Shown here: positions 44,025 through 53,090 of the stretch, in pieces
Numbering within the stretch: position 1 is the first letter of the stretch
Layout: each line of letters begins with the position of its first letter
Assembly (NCBI RefSeq): GCF_000819845.1
Contig: NZ_CDCG01000017.1
Location: forward strand, 20,860-84,859
Length of the DNA: 64,000 nucleotides
Reading direction: 5' to 3'
Origin: Aeromonas enteropelogenes
GTDB lineage: Bacteria > Pseudomonadota > Gammaproteobacteria > Enterobacterales > Aeromonadaceae
Made by a program: the position numbers and the translations under genes
The notes under the pieces: model-generated
The model's input: the letters and a program-made list of their open reading frames with translations, nothing else
The model's database searches: none
What the model was told of the DNA's origin: nothing

Positions 44025-46459
44025 ACCACTCTCCTTGCGGCGTACCAGGAGGCGAGCGCGCCACACACCGGCGCCAGCAGAAGCGCCGTGACGGCGTGCA
44101 AAGGGGCGGCCTCGAAGGCCAGACGCCAGCCGAAGGCGCGGGGGTTGACCACCTCAATCAGCACCCAGGCAAGGCCATAGCCCACCGGCAGGGCGAGCAG
44201 CGCGGTGAGTAGCCCGAGGCCCGCCCCTTGCCATACCAGCAGGCTGCGGCAGTGACGGGGGCCTACGCCTAAGCTCTGCAGGGTCTGCAACTCGCCGTGC
44301 CGGGCCAGCCCCAGCACCATAAAGGCCGAGCCGATGCCGACGAAGGCGATCCCCAGGATCAGCAATTTCAATAGCTCGGTAACCACAAAGGTTTGGTCGA
44401 ACACCTTGAGGGCCGCGGCGTGGATGGCGGGGGCGGGCAACAGGTTCACCCTCTCGCCAAACTGCGCCCGCAGGCGATCGGCGAGGCGCTCCGGTTGGTT
44501 GCTGAAGAGGGCGAGGGATTGCACTACTCCGCCCTCGAAGGCGTGCAGTATCTGCCCCTTGTCGCTGCCGTAATCCTGATAGATGCCGGTAACGGTAAGC
44601 CGCCTTGGTCCCTGCTCGCCGCTCACCTCGAGGCTCTGGCCCACCTTGACCCCGAGGCGCACCGTCAGCGGTTCGCTCGCCAGCACCTCGTCGGGGGTGG
44701 CCGGCCAGCGCCCGGCCAGCAGCGGGTAGGCGGCTTTGAGCTCGGGGATAAAGTCCATCTGCGCCCACTCGATGGGCTGCCCCTGCCAGCGAGCGGGGTG
44801 CACCGAGCGGCGCGAGGCGGCGCTCACGTCCGGCGTGGTGAGGATAGTGTTGAAGGTTGCCTGGCTCAGGGTCCCCTTGCTGCCGGCCACTCCCTTGGGG
44901 GCGGTGACGTAGAGATCGGCGGCCAGGCGCTGGCCGAGCCAGATCTCCACGCTTGAGCGAAAACTCGACACCATGACCCCGATGCCGATGGCCGCGGCGA
45001 TGGCAAGTTGCAGCGCCATTACAGCAATGGCGGTGCGATCCAGGTGATAGAGGGTTTCGGCCACCCCGAGCCGGACGGTGAGGGAACCGCCGGGGCGCGA
45101 GCGCAGCCATCCCAGCACGGCACGCAGGGCATCGGGCAGCCAGAGCGCCATGGCCAGCAGCCAGCCACCGGCCACGAAGAGGGCGCCGGTGAGACCGGTT
45201 TCTGGCCGCCACAGGCAGAGCGCGCAGAGCAGCAGGATGGCGATGGCCAAGATGCGCCGGCGCCAAGGGTGGGTCGGCGGGCGGCTGTTGCCCTCACGCA
45301 GCTCAAGAGGGGATTGGCGCAGCAGTTGCCACCAGCCGGGCAGGTTGGCGGCGAGCGTGCCCAGAAGGCCGATGACCAGCGCCTTGCCAAGGCTTGCGGG
45401 GGAGAGGCGCAGCAGATCGATGGGGTTGGGGCCGTAGAGATCGGCCAGCGCCTGGGTGAGCTGCCCCATCAGGGCCAGGGCCAAGAGGCTCCCCAGCAGC
45501 AGCCCGAGCAGGGTGCCGAGGGTGGCGAGGATCACAAGCTCCAGGATGAGCCAGCCAAGCACCCGGCGCGGCGGCATGCCGAGGATGATGAGCTGGGCGA
45601 GCTGGGGGCGGCGCACGCTCTGCACGAAGCGCTGGGCGTTGAATACCAAAAAGAGCCCCACCGCCATGGCGAGCAAGGAGAGCGCCGTAAGGTTGAGGGC
45701 CAGGGCATCGCCTAGCTGGCTGGCATCCAGCGCCGGGCTGATGGGCTCAAGCCAGAGGGGCTGCTTAGGGGCATAGGCTTGCAGGGCCGCCTGCAAGGCC
45801 GTGGCCTCTTGCTCGCTGAGCTTGAAGACGATGCGATCGAGCCTTCCTTCCTTGCCAAGCAGGGGTTGGGCGAGACCGATGTCGGTCACCAGCAGCCGCT
45901 CCATGGGCACGGCGCCGGGCTCAAAGGTGCCGGCCAGGGTGAGGGTCAGCGCTCGCTCACCCCGTTTGCCATCAGGCGAGCTATCGCTTAGGAGAAACGT
46001 CCGCGACTGACCCGGCTGCCAGCCCAGCCGTTTGGCCTCGGGGGCGGCCAGCCAGATGCTATCGGCGCGACTTAACGAGAAATCGGGCTTGCTGTTTGGC
46101 GCTGCGCCAAAGAGGCGGCGCAAGGGGCCGGGGTTGAAGAGATCCATCCCCAGCAGCTGGAAGCTGCGTCCCTGCTCATCCTTGAGCCAGGCGTGCAGCT
46201 CTGGCATGGCGTCAAGGTCGGGCTGGCTTCGCACCAGCTTGACGTAAAGCTCCTCATCCAGCCCGCCGTCCGGCGCCAGCCGGTAGTTCGCTTCCCCCGC
46301 CAGCTGGCTGCGGGCGGCGACGAAGTTGGTGCGGGCGCTGTGGTTAAGAAGCTCGATGGCCACCACCAGGGAGACCCCCAACACCAGCCCGGTCAGGCTC
46401 ATCAACAGCAACCAGGGATGAGTGCGATAGAGGCGCAGCAGCGCCTTTAGCGGCAGCAT
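44021..46459 (-). CDS. FtsX-like ABC permease (AttFG-type)
   Basis: The 812-aa permease has one membrane segment near residues 17-37, a periplasmic domain (about 38-230), FtsX core segments at about 255-390, a second periplasmic domain between about 480 and 690, and three to four terminal segments (about 700-800). This double FtsX layout is that of LolCE/MacB-type mechanotransmission transporters, which move lipids or lipoproteins rather than solutes across the membrane. It is encoded between an ABC ATPase and a lipocalin-like protein, an order seen in att-type operons. The substrate is unknown. Confidence 0.88.
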   Translation of the reverse strand: MLPLKALLRLYRTHPWLLLMSLTGLVLGVSLVVAIELLNHSARTNFVAARSQLAGEANYRLAPDGGLDEELYVKLVRSQPDLDAMPELHAWLKDEQGRSFQLLGMDLFNPGPLRRLFGAAPNSKPDFSLSRADSIWLAAPEAKRLGWQPGQSRTFLLSDSSPDGKRGERALTLTLAGTFEPGAVPMERLLVTDIGLAQPLLGKEGRLDRIVFKLSEQEATALQAALQAYAPKQPLWLEPISPALDASQLGDALALNLTALSLLAMAVGLFLVFNAQRFVQSVRRPQLAQLIILGMPPRRVLGWLILELVILATLGTLLGLLLGSLLALALMGQLTQALADLYGPNPIDLLRLSPASLGKALVIGLLGTLAANLPGWWQLLRQSPLELREGNSRPPTHPWRRRILAIAILLLCALCLWRPETGLTGALFVAGGWLLAMALWLPDALRAVLGWLRSRPGGSLTVRLGVAETLYHLDRTAIAVMALQLAIAAAIGIGVMVSSFRSSVEIWLGQRLAADLYVTAPKGVAGSKGTLSQATFNTILTTPDVSAASRRSVHPARWQGQPIEWAQMDFIPELKAAYPLLAGRWPATPDEVLASEPLTVRLGVKVGQSLEVSGEQGPRRLTVTGIYQDYGSDKGQILHAFEGGVVQSLALFSNQPERLADRLRAQFGERVNLLPAPAIHAAALKVFDQTFVVTELLKLLILGIAFVGIGSAFMVLGLARHGELQTLQSLGVGPRHCRSLLVWQGAGLGLLTALLALPVGYGLAWVLIEVVNPRAFGWRLAFEAAPLHAVTALLLAPVCGALASWYAARRVV

Positions 46460-46486
46460 GGCAAGTCCTCGCTCACGGGGCGGACG

Positions 46487-47182
46487 TCACCCATGGGGAG
46501 CTCCGGTGCTGGGTGCACGCTTTAGCTCGACCAGCTGGCCCCCTTCGAGGCGCAGCACCCTGTCTGCCAGGGCGCCATAGGCGGGGTTGTGGCTCACCAG
46601 CAAGAGGCCTGCGCCGGTATCGCGCACCGCCGCCATCATCAGGGCCATCACCTGCTCGGCATTGTGTTCATCGAGACTCCCGGTGGGCTCGTCGGCGAGC
46701 AGCCACCGAGGCTTGTGAATGAGGGCGCGGGCCAGGGCGACCCGCTGGCGCTGGCCGCCGGAAAGCTGCTCCGGCCAGGCGTGGCGCTTGTGGACGAGAT
46801 CGAGCCGTGCCAGCAGGGTGTCTATCTCGCGCTGATCGTGCGGGAGCTGGTTGATGGCGAGCGGCAGGCAGAGGTTCTCCTCCACCGTCAGGGTCGGCAG
46901 CAGGTTGAAGTCCTGATAGACGATGCCAAAGTGTCGGCCGCGCAACCGGGCCCGCTCGTCCGGCGGCTGGGTGTCGAGACGGGTCTCCCCCAGCCAGATC
47001 TCCCCCTCATCGGGGGGAAGCAGGCCGGCGATGAGGCTCAGCAGGGTCGATTTGCCGCAGCCGCTTTGCCCCAGCAGCAGGGTGATCTCGCCGGGGGGGA
47101 GGGAAAGATCCAGGCGCTGGAACAGCGGCAGCCGTTCGCTGCCGTTATCGAAGCTCTTGCAGAGGTTGCGCAGGGTCAGCAT
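46487..47182 (-). CDS. ABC transporter ATP-binding protein (MacB/LolD type)
   Basis: The 231-aa ATPase has Walker A GQSGCGKST (38-46), a Q-loop near VYQDFNLL, signature LSGGQRQR (140-147), Walker B LLADEPT (161-167) and the H-loop His near residue 198 (LVSHNP). It belongs to the MacB/LolD subfamily that drives FtsX-type permeases. It is the first gene of the three-gene minus-strand operon; the permease starts 28 bases after its stop. Confidence 0.93.
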   Translation of the reverse strand: MLTLRNLCKSFDNGSERLPLFQRLDLSLPPGEITLLLGQSGCGKSTLLSLIAGLLPPDEGEIWLGETRLDTQPPDERARLRGRHFGIVYQDFNLLPTLTVEENLCLPLAINQLPHDQREIDTLLARLDLVHKRHAWPEQLSGGQRQRVALARALIHKPRWLLADEPTGSLDEHNAEQVMALMMAAVRDTGAGLLLVSHNPAYGALADRVLRLEGGQLVELKRAPSTGAPHG

Positions 47183-47334
47183 GGGATAACCGGTTGATGG
47201 TCAATGGCTTTCAGTATGCCCGCTACTATGCCAGTTAGTGATCACGGCTGCAAAAGCGAAGCGGATCCTGGCTGGATCCTGCTCGCAAGAGGTGGTTAGA
47301 ATAGAGGCTTCCATGGGTCACAGGATGCGCAAGG

Positions 47335-47802
47335 ATGTTACACAAGCAAGTCAGTTTTATCGTCGACAGCAAGGGCAACAAGCAGGCTGCCGTGGTCCCC
47401 ATCGATATCTACAACGAGCTGATGACCCTGCAAAAGGCGCTCTCCGACAACAAGCCGGGGGAGCGCGAGCTCTACCACTTCAACGGCAAGGGGGCCGAAG
47501 CCCACGGTTATCCGGTGGGCAAGCGGCAGAACCCCGGCTTCATGGTGCTGGCGGGCTCCACCGCCAACGGCGAGGATGCGGCCTCCCTGCGCGAGGCGGT
47601 GATCGAGCTGCGCCAGGAGCTGCTTGGCAAGGGGATCCTCTCTCCCCGCAGCGAAGGGGGCTTCGTATTTGTGGCTGATCAGCTGTTCAACAGCCCGAGC
47701 CTGGCCGCCAGCCTGGTGGCGGGCAACAACCGAAGCGGCCTCGATGCCTGGCAAAACAGTGCCGGCTACACCCTCAAGCAGTCGGGGTTTGGCAAGAAAT
47801 AA
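47335..47802 (+). CDS. DUF4357 protein with antitoxin-like N-terminus
   Basis: The 155-aa protein starts with a segment (SKGNKQAAVVPIDIYNEL) resembling the strand-helix start of Phd/YefM antitoxins. A linker and a C-terminal DUF4357-like part follow, with GFMVLAGSTAN near 78-88 and GNNRSGLDAWQNSAGYTL near the end. No toxin gene is adjacent. The ATG at 47335 follows GCAAGG. Function unknown; the terminal module also occurs in restriction-type and GIY-YIG proteins. The gene is followed by a 12-bp hairpin and nhaD. Confidence 0.65.
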   Translation: MLHKQVSFIVDSKGNKQAAVVPIDIYNELMTLQKALSDNKPGERELYHFNGKGAEAHGYPVGKRQNPGFMVLAGSTANGEDAASLREAVIELRQELLGKGILSPRSEGGFVFVADQLFNSPSLAASLVAGNNRSGLDAWQNSAGYTLKQSGFGKK

Positions 47803-47840
47803 CGGTGAGTTCTCGTTGCCGACCAATTGATAATTGATTG

Positions 47841-47870
47841 ACCTGGATGAAATTATTTTTTCATCCAGGT
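47841..47870. promoter_or_regulatory. Perfect 12-bp hairpin upstream of nhaD
   Basis: ACCTGGATGAAA/TTTCATCCAGGT with loop TTATTT. There is no T-tract after it in either direction, so it is either a weak terminator of the DUF4357 gene or a regulatory element 41 bases before nhaD. Confidence 0.5.
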
Positions 47871-47911
47871 GCTAGCATGAAAGCCAGACGGTTCCCAAAG
47901 GAAGAGGCTCC

Positions 47912-49336
47912 ATGTCTACGTTATCCCGCTTTGTCCCTCTGTTTTTGTTCTGTGTGTTTCCCGCCGAGGCCAGCAGTGGCCCCATTCCAATGACCTTCTC
48001 CACGGTCGGCCTGTTTTGTGTCGCCCTGTTCACCCTGGCCTATGCCCTGGTGATGGCAGAAGAGTATTTGCAACTGCGCAAGTCCAAACCCGTGCTGGTG
48101 GCCGCCGGGGTGATCTGGATCCTGATCGGCATCGTCTATGCCCAGGGTGGCATGAGTTCGGCCGCGGAGCAGGCATTTCGTCACAACCTGCTCGAATACG
48201 CCGAGCTGATGCTGTTCCTGCTGGTGGCGATGACTTACATCAACGCCATGGAGGACAGGATGCTGTTCGATGCGCTGCGGGCCTGGCTTATTCGCTCCGG
48301 CTTTCAGTTGCGCACCCTGTTCTGGCTGACCGGCGTGCTGGCGTTCTTCATCTCGCCGGTGGCGGACAACCTCACCACGGCGCTTTTGATGTGCGCCGTG
48401 GTGCTGAAGGTGGCCAACGGCGATCGGCGTTTCGTCAACCTCGCCTGCATCAATATCGTGGTGGCGGCCAACGCCGGCGGCGCCTTCAGCCCCTTTGGCG
48501 ACATCACCACCCTGATGGTGTGGCAGGCGGGCAAGGTGAATTTCGGCCAGTTTTTCGCGCTCTTTATTCCCTCTGTGCTCAACTTTTTGGTGCCGGCCCT
48601 GCTGATGAGCTTCATGGTGCCCAAGCATGCCCCCAATGCGGTCAACGAGGTGGTGGATCTCAAACGCGGGGCCTTTGGCATAGTCGCGCTCTTTATCCTG
48701 ACCATACTGACGGCGGTCGCCTGCCATAACTTCCTCCATCTGCCCCCTGTGCTCGGCATGATGATGGGGCTTGGCTATCTGCAGTTTTTCGGTTTCTATC
48801 TGCGCAAGACCCTGCCCACATCACTTGCCCGCAAGCGCGCCATCTACGAGCGCAACGGCGATCAGGCACGTCTCAGACAACTTGGTTCCGTGGTGCCCTT
48901 TGATGTGTTCAACAAGGTGGCGAAGGCGGAGTGGGATACCCTGCTGTTCTTCTACGGGGTGGTGATGTGCGTCGGCGGGCTGGGCTTTATGGGTTATCTT
49001 GAACTGGTCTCCGCCTGGCTCTATGAAGGGGGCAATGCCACCCGGGCCAACATCGCCATCGGCCTGCTCTCCGCCATTGTCGACAACATTCCGGTGATGT
49101 TTGCGGTGCTCTCGATGAATCCGGACATGGCGCTCGGTCAATGGCTGCTGGTAACCTTGACGGCCGGGGTGGGGGGCAGTCTGCTCTCCATCGGGTCGGC
49201 GGCCGGGGTAGCGCTGATGGGTCAGGCCCACGGCATGTACACCTTCTTCGGCCACCTCAAGTGGCTGCCCGCCATTCTGCTTGGTTATCTGGTGAGCATA
49301 GGGGCGCATCTGTGGCTCAATAGCGCCCAGTTCTGA
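47912..49336 (+). CDS. nhaD: Na+/H+ antiporter NhaD
   Basis: NhaD exports Na+ or Li+ for protons at the inner membrane, aiding salt and alkali tolerance. The 474-aa protein has about twelve membrane segments and NhaD signatures: FISPVADNLTTALLMCAVV, then ANAGGAFSPFGDITTLMVW and LSAIVDNIPVMFAVLSMNP. Two of these carry the conserved membrane Asp residues. Its length matches Vibrio NhaD (477). The ATG at 47912 follows AAAGGAAGAGG. A PNPOx-like gene follows after 27 bases, perhaps co-transcribed. Confidence 0.95.
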   Translation: MSTLSRFVPLFLFCVFPAEASSGPIPMTFSTVGLFCVALFTLAYALVMAEEYLQLRKSKPVLVAAGVIWILIGIVYAQGGMSSAAEQAFRHNLLEYAELMLFLLVAMTYINAMEDRMLFDALRAWLIRSGFQLRTLFWLTGVLAFFISPVADNLTTALLMCAVVLKVANGDRRFVNLACINIVVAANAGGAFSPFGDITTLMVWQAGKVNFGQFFALFIPSVLNFLVPALLMSFMVPKHAPNAVNEVVDLKRGAFGIVALFILTILTAVACHNFLHLPPVLGMMMGLGYLQFFGFYLRKTLPTSLARKRAIYERNGDQARLRQLGSVVPFDVFNKVAKAEWDTLLFFYGVVMCVGGLGFMGYLELVSAWLYEGGNATRANIAIGLLSAIVDNIPVMFAVLSMNPDMALGQWLLVTLTAGVGGSLLSIGSAAGVALMGQAHGMYTFFGHLKWLPAILLGYLVSIGAHLWLNSAQF

Positions 49337-49363
49337 GGGCGATGAACATCCAGGGAAGGAAAG

Positions 49364-49948
49364 ATGGGACAACTGTTCGAGGCGCTCTCGCCGCAACACG
49401 TGGCCTTTATCGAGGCACAGAAGATCTACTTCGTCGCCACGGCGGCGGATCAGGGGACGGTCAACCTCTCCCCCAAGGGGGGCGACTCCTTGAGGGTCAT
49501 CGATGCCCATACCCTGGCCTGGCTCAATCTGACCGGCAGCGGCAACGAGTCGGCGGCCCATGTGTTGCACAATCCGCGCATGACGGTGATGTTCTGTGCC
49601 TTCGAGGGGGCACCGCTGATCCTGCGGGCCTATGGTCAGGCACGGGTGCTGCACCGTGGCGACACGGGGTGGGAGGCCGCACTGGCGCGTTTTCCCGCAA
49701 GTATCGCGGCCCGCCAGATCTTCCTGCTGGATATCGATCGGGTACAGGCCTCCTGCGGCATGTCGGTGCCCCTGTTCGACTATCGGGGAGACAGGGCGGA
49801 TCTGGCCAACTGGTCGATGCGCCAGGGCAGGGAAGGGATCGAGGCCTACTGGCGCAAGAAGAACCAGCTGAGCCTGGATGGCCTGGAAAGCGAGATCCTG
49901 GCTCGCAGCGGGCTGGAGGCCACACCTTGGAGAAGGCGCGACAGCTAA
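49364..49948 (+). CDS. Pyridoxamine 5'-phosphate oxidase-like flavin protein
   Basis: The 194-aa protein has the split-barrel FMN-binding fold of the PNPOx-like family: IYFVATAADQGTVNLSPKGGDSLRV near 20-45, LTGSGNESAAHVLHNPRMTVMF near 56-78, and a C-terminal WRKKNQLSLDGL. Substrate unknown; homologues are annotated only as pyridoxamine 5'-phosphate oxidase family. GGGAAGG precedes the ATG. A bidirectional terminator follows. Confidence 0.8.
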   Translation: MGQLFEALSPQHVAFIEAQKIYFVATAADQGTVNLSPKGGDSLRVIDAHTLAWLNLTGSGNESAAHVLHNPRMTVMFCAFEGAPLILRAYGQARVLHRGDTGWEAALARFPASIAARQIFLLDIDRVQASCGMSVPLFDYRGDRADLANWSMRQGREGIEAYWRKKNQLSLDGLESEILARSGLEATPWRRRDS

Positions 49949-49973
49949 ATAGGGAACTATGCCCCGGGATGCC

Positions 49974-50006
49974 AAAAGCCCTGCTGATACAAGCAGGGCT
50001 TTTTCA
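49974..50006. terminator. Bidirectional terminator between PNPOx-like gene and bcr
   Basis: AAAAGCCCTGCT/AGCAGGGCTTTT arms with a six-base loop; T-tracts on both strands. Confidence 0.9.
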
Positions 50007-50036
50007 TATGTCTCATGCGTGATGGCGACAGGGGCG

Positions 50037-51248
50037 TCAGGAGGCGCTGCGCTTGCCTGCCAGCAACCAGTAGCTCAGGGCCGATCCCGCCCCGCAGCTG
50101 GCGATGGCGATGGCCATGGGCAGCGGTGATGCTGGCGGGTTGAGGTTCACCAGTATGCCCACCAGGGCGCCGATGCCAAAACGCAGGGTGCCTGCCAGCG
50201 CCGAGGCGGTGCCTGCAGATTGCGGGAAGTGGCCCATCAGGCCGGTCATGGCATTGGCCCCCACCAGACTGATATGGCCGACAAACAGCACCACTGGGAT
50301 GACGATGCCCCACAGGCCCCCGGTCTGGCTCCAGGCGTTGTAGATGAGCAGGGCCCCGGCGCAGGGCAGCACCAGCAGGCCGTATTGCAGCATCCGCTCG
50401 GCGCCCACTCCCTTCACCAGCCGGCTGTTGACGAAGGTGACCACCATCATCAGCAGGATATTGAGGCCAAACAGCCAGCCGTAGTGCTCGGTCGGTACCT
50501 TGAAATACTCGATATAGACGTAAGGGGAGCCGCTTAAGAAGGCGAACATACCGGAGCTCGAGAGCGCCCCGCACAGCACATAGCCCATGGCACCGCGATG
50601 GGTGAGCACCCCCCAGTAGTTGCGCAGCACCTGGCCTATCTTCAGGGGCTGCTTGTGCTCGGGCTTGAGGGTCTCCTGAATTTTCCACTGCATCACCACG
50701 CAGATAAGCAGGCTGATGACCACCAGCAGCCAGAAGATCACCCGCCAGTTGCTATGGGCGCTGATGTAGCCGCCCACCACGGGGGCTACCAGGGGAGCGA
50801 GCGTCATCACCAGGATGACGAAGGACATGGCGCGGGAAAACGCATCCTTCTCGAAAAGATCCCGCAGCAGAGCGTTGACCACCACCGAGCCTGCCGCGCC
50901 GCCGGCTGCCTGCAGCATCCGCCAGGCCAGTAGCTCGGGCAGCGAATCCGCCATGGCGCAGCCCACCGAGGCGATGGCGAACATCATCAATCCCGCCAGG
51001 ATCACCGGTTTGCGGCCAAAACTGTCGGCAAGCGGCCCGTAGAAGAGCTGGCCGATGGCAAAACCGCCGAGAAAAGCGCTGATGGTGAGCTGGGCCCCGT
51101 CGATGCTGGTGGCCAGATCCCGGGCGATGGCCGGAATGGCGGGCAGGTACATGTCCACGGCGAGCGGCGTCAGGCCCGCCAAGGCACCGAGCAGAATAAA
51201 GAGAAAACGGGGAGAGAGGGCGGCTTGGGGAGCTGGGGCGTGGGGCAT
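50037..51248 (-). CDS. bcr: Bcr/CflA family multidrug exporter
   Basis: The 403-aa protein is a twelve-segment major-facilitator drug:H+ antiporter. It shows LTPLAVDMYLPAIPAI in segment 1 (a Bcr/CflA hallmark), GPLADSFGRKPVIL (motif A, about 66-79), and MTLAPLVAPVVGGYI (motif C-like) near 145-160. E. coli Bcr confers bicyclomycin resistance and exports cysteine; the actual substrate here is unknown. The frame opens at 51422, but the ATG at 51248 (MPHAPAPQAALSPRFL) is the natural start. The two upstream minus-strand membrane genes are unrelated in function. Confidence 0.87.
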   Translation of the reverse strand: MPHAPAPQAALSPRFLFILLGALAGLTPLAVDMYLPAIPAIARDLATSIDGAQLTISAFLGGFAIGQLFYGPLADSFGRKPVILAGLMMFAIASVGCAMADSLPELLAWRMLQAAGGAAGSVVVNALLRDLFEKDAFSRAMSFVILVMTLAPLVAPVVGGYISAHSNWRVIFWLLVVISLLICVVMQWKIQETLKPEHKQPLKIGQVLRNYWGVLTHRGAMGYVLCGALSSSGMFAFLSGSPYVYIEYFKVPTEHYGWLFGLNILLMMVVTFVNSRLVKGVGAERMLQYGLLVLPCAGALLIYNAWSQTGGLWGIVIPVVLFVGHISLVGANAMTGLMGHFPQSAGTASALAGTLRFGIGALVGILVNLNPPASPLPMAIAIASCGAGSALSYWLLAGKRSAS

Positions 51249-51306
51249 AGGGTGTCCGGTTGTCGACCTTGGTTGCGAATAAGAGGAAATAACGAGTCTA
51301 TCAGCT

Positions 51307-53016
51307 TTAACCTCGCCGGGCATGGCGTTCCTGCGCCGGCGGTTTGTCATGGTGACGGGCCGTGTCGGGCGATTGGTAACGGGTCTTGATGAAGGTGCCC
51401 GCCAGGACCAGCCACCAGACAAGCCAGGTCACCAGCGACAGGCCATAGCCGAGGCGCTCAGGCCAGCGGGCACTCAGGGTCACGGTGAGCCGGTAGTCGC
51501 CGGCGGGCACCTGAACCTGCAGCAGTCCGTTCTGGGTATTGCTGACAGGCAACTCGGTGGCATCGTCGCGCCAGGCCTGCCAGCCCGGATAGTAATACTG
51601 GTGCATCACCAGGGTGGCCGGGGTCTTGGCGTTCACGGTCAGCACAATGTTGCGGGGTCGCCAGCTCTGGATCTGCCACTGGATGCCCGGCCGCTGTGTG
51701 GTGATCTCGGGCTGGAACTCATCCTTCCAGGCCAACAGGGTGGGCGAGAAGTTACCGCGGGGCACCTGCCTTGGCCGGTATTCCCGGGCGCTGCGCTTGC
51801 TGTCAAAGAGTGTATCGATCGCTGCCTTGTCAGGGCTCTGGGTGAGGGGGGATTCACGCACATAGAGCGCCTGCGAGGCCATGATAAGGGCGAGCAGCCC
51901 CCACCAGAACCACTGCCATAACCGATGGACGGGAGGCGCCAGGGCCACCACGGCCACGGTGGCGATGACCAGGATCAGGTTGAAGCGCCAGGGAAATTGC
52001 ACCAGTTGCAGCGGCGTGAGGAGCTGCCAGAGCGGCTCGCTCACGGAGAGGGTCATGAGAAAACAGAGGGTACCGATCACCCCCCAGCGCCGCAGTTCGG
52101 GATGATGGGGCTCGCGGGTGGCGGCCCAGGCCACCAGCATCAGGGCGAGGGTCAGTATGGTCAGCCAGGTGAGGTGACCGCGAAAACGCCAGTCATCCAG
52201 GCTCTGGGGCAGGCGATCGAGAAAATTGCGCTGGAATTCGAAGATGCCGGTGCGCATCTGCTCCATGGAGATGCCCCCCTGATCCAGCAGGGCGGGCAAC
52301 AGCAGCAGGCTCGCCATGGCCAGCCCCCATCCCTGTGCCAGCAGGGTGGGCCAGATGGCGTCGCTTGTCTGGTTGCGCCAGGCCAGCAGCAGGCTGCGTA
52401 CCGTCAGCAATGCCAGGATGAGCAGCAGGCTCGGCAGGTTGGAGAGGGCCAGCATAGCCACGGCAAACGCGAGCAGGAGCAGGCCGAAGGGGGCCTGCTT
52501 GCTGAGCCTGTCCTGCCCCAGCAGCGCCAGTGGTACCCAGACGAAGGCCCAGCTTTCGGCCAGGGCGAAGCGGGCGTAGATGTCGATAGCCAGATGATAG
52601 GGGAGCGCCATATAGAGCAGGCTGGCCCCCAGGGCCCGGCGGGGAGAGGCGAAGGTACGCAGCCAGAGATAGGCAAACAGACCCGAGAGCCAGAGCACCA
52701 GACTGTTGCTCCAGAGCAGGGGCGTCATTGCCTCGTGGTCGAGGGGCGTGGGGCCGGCGAAGAGGGCGTTGACATAGTAGGGGAGCGGTGGATAGAAGAA
52801 AAAGACCGGGCTGCCGAAGGAGCCATTCATGGCCATCAGCCAGCGAGGATAGAGTTCCCCCTGCCACAGTTGCACCGCAAAAAAGTGGCTGGAGAGCAGA
52901 TGGTGAAAAAGATCATGCCCCTGACTGCCGCCGCGCAGCCAGAAGGGCAACAACATAATCGCTGTGGCTATCAGCAATACCAGAGGAATGCTGTAGCGCG
53001 TCCGCAATCCAACCAT
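51307..53016 (-). CDS. GT-C-like membrane protein (PTPS-related domain type)
   Basis: The 569-aa protein has about eleven to twelve hydrophobic segments. The start resembles proteins annotated 6-pyruvoyl-tetrahydropterin synthase-related, which are GT-C-fold membrane glycosyltransferase relatives: GGSQGHDLFHHLLSSHFF (first periplasmic loop), SPVFFFYPPLPYYVNALF, then ALPYHLAIDIYARFALAESW. A periplasmic C-terminal beta-rich part (about 420-515; MHQYYYPGWQAW) is like YfhO proteins. Donor and acceptor are unknown. It follows the 461-aa membrane protein after 74 bases, probably in one operon. Confidence 0.7.
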   Translation of the reverse strand: MVGLRTRYSIPLVLLIATAIMLLPFWLRGGSQGHDLFHHLLSSHFFAVQLWQGELYPRWLMAMNGSFGSPVFFFYPPLPYYVNALFAGPTPLDHEAMTPLLWSNSLVLWLSGLFAYLWLRTFASPRRALGASLLYMALPYHLAIDIYARFALAESWAFVWVPLALLGQDRLSKQAPFGLLLLAFAVAMLALSNLPSLLLILALLTVRSLLLAWRNQTSDAIWPTLLAQGWGLAMASLLLLPALLDQGGISMEQMRTGIFEFQRNFLDRLPQSLDDWRFRGHLTWLTILTLALMLVAWAATREPHHPELRRWGVIGTLCFLMTLSVSEPLWQLLTPLQLVQFPWRFNLILVIATVAVVALAPPVHRLWQWFWWGLLALIMASQALYVRESPLTQSPDKAAIDTLFDSKRSAREYRPRQVPRGNFSPTLLAWKDEFQPEITTQRPGIQWQIQSWRPRNIVLTVNAKTPATLVMHQYYYPGWQAWRDDATELPVSNTQNGLLQVQVPAGDYRLTVTLSARWPERLGYGLSLVTWLVWWLVLAGTFIKTRYQSPDTARHHDKPPAQERHARRG

Positions 53017-53090
53017 GTCGGGACTCGCTGGTTATGGCCGCAGGAGAGTCTGGTCGAGTTGCCGGCTCCCTCTGCGTCCTGATCCTGCCG

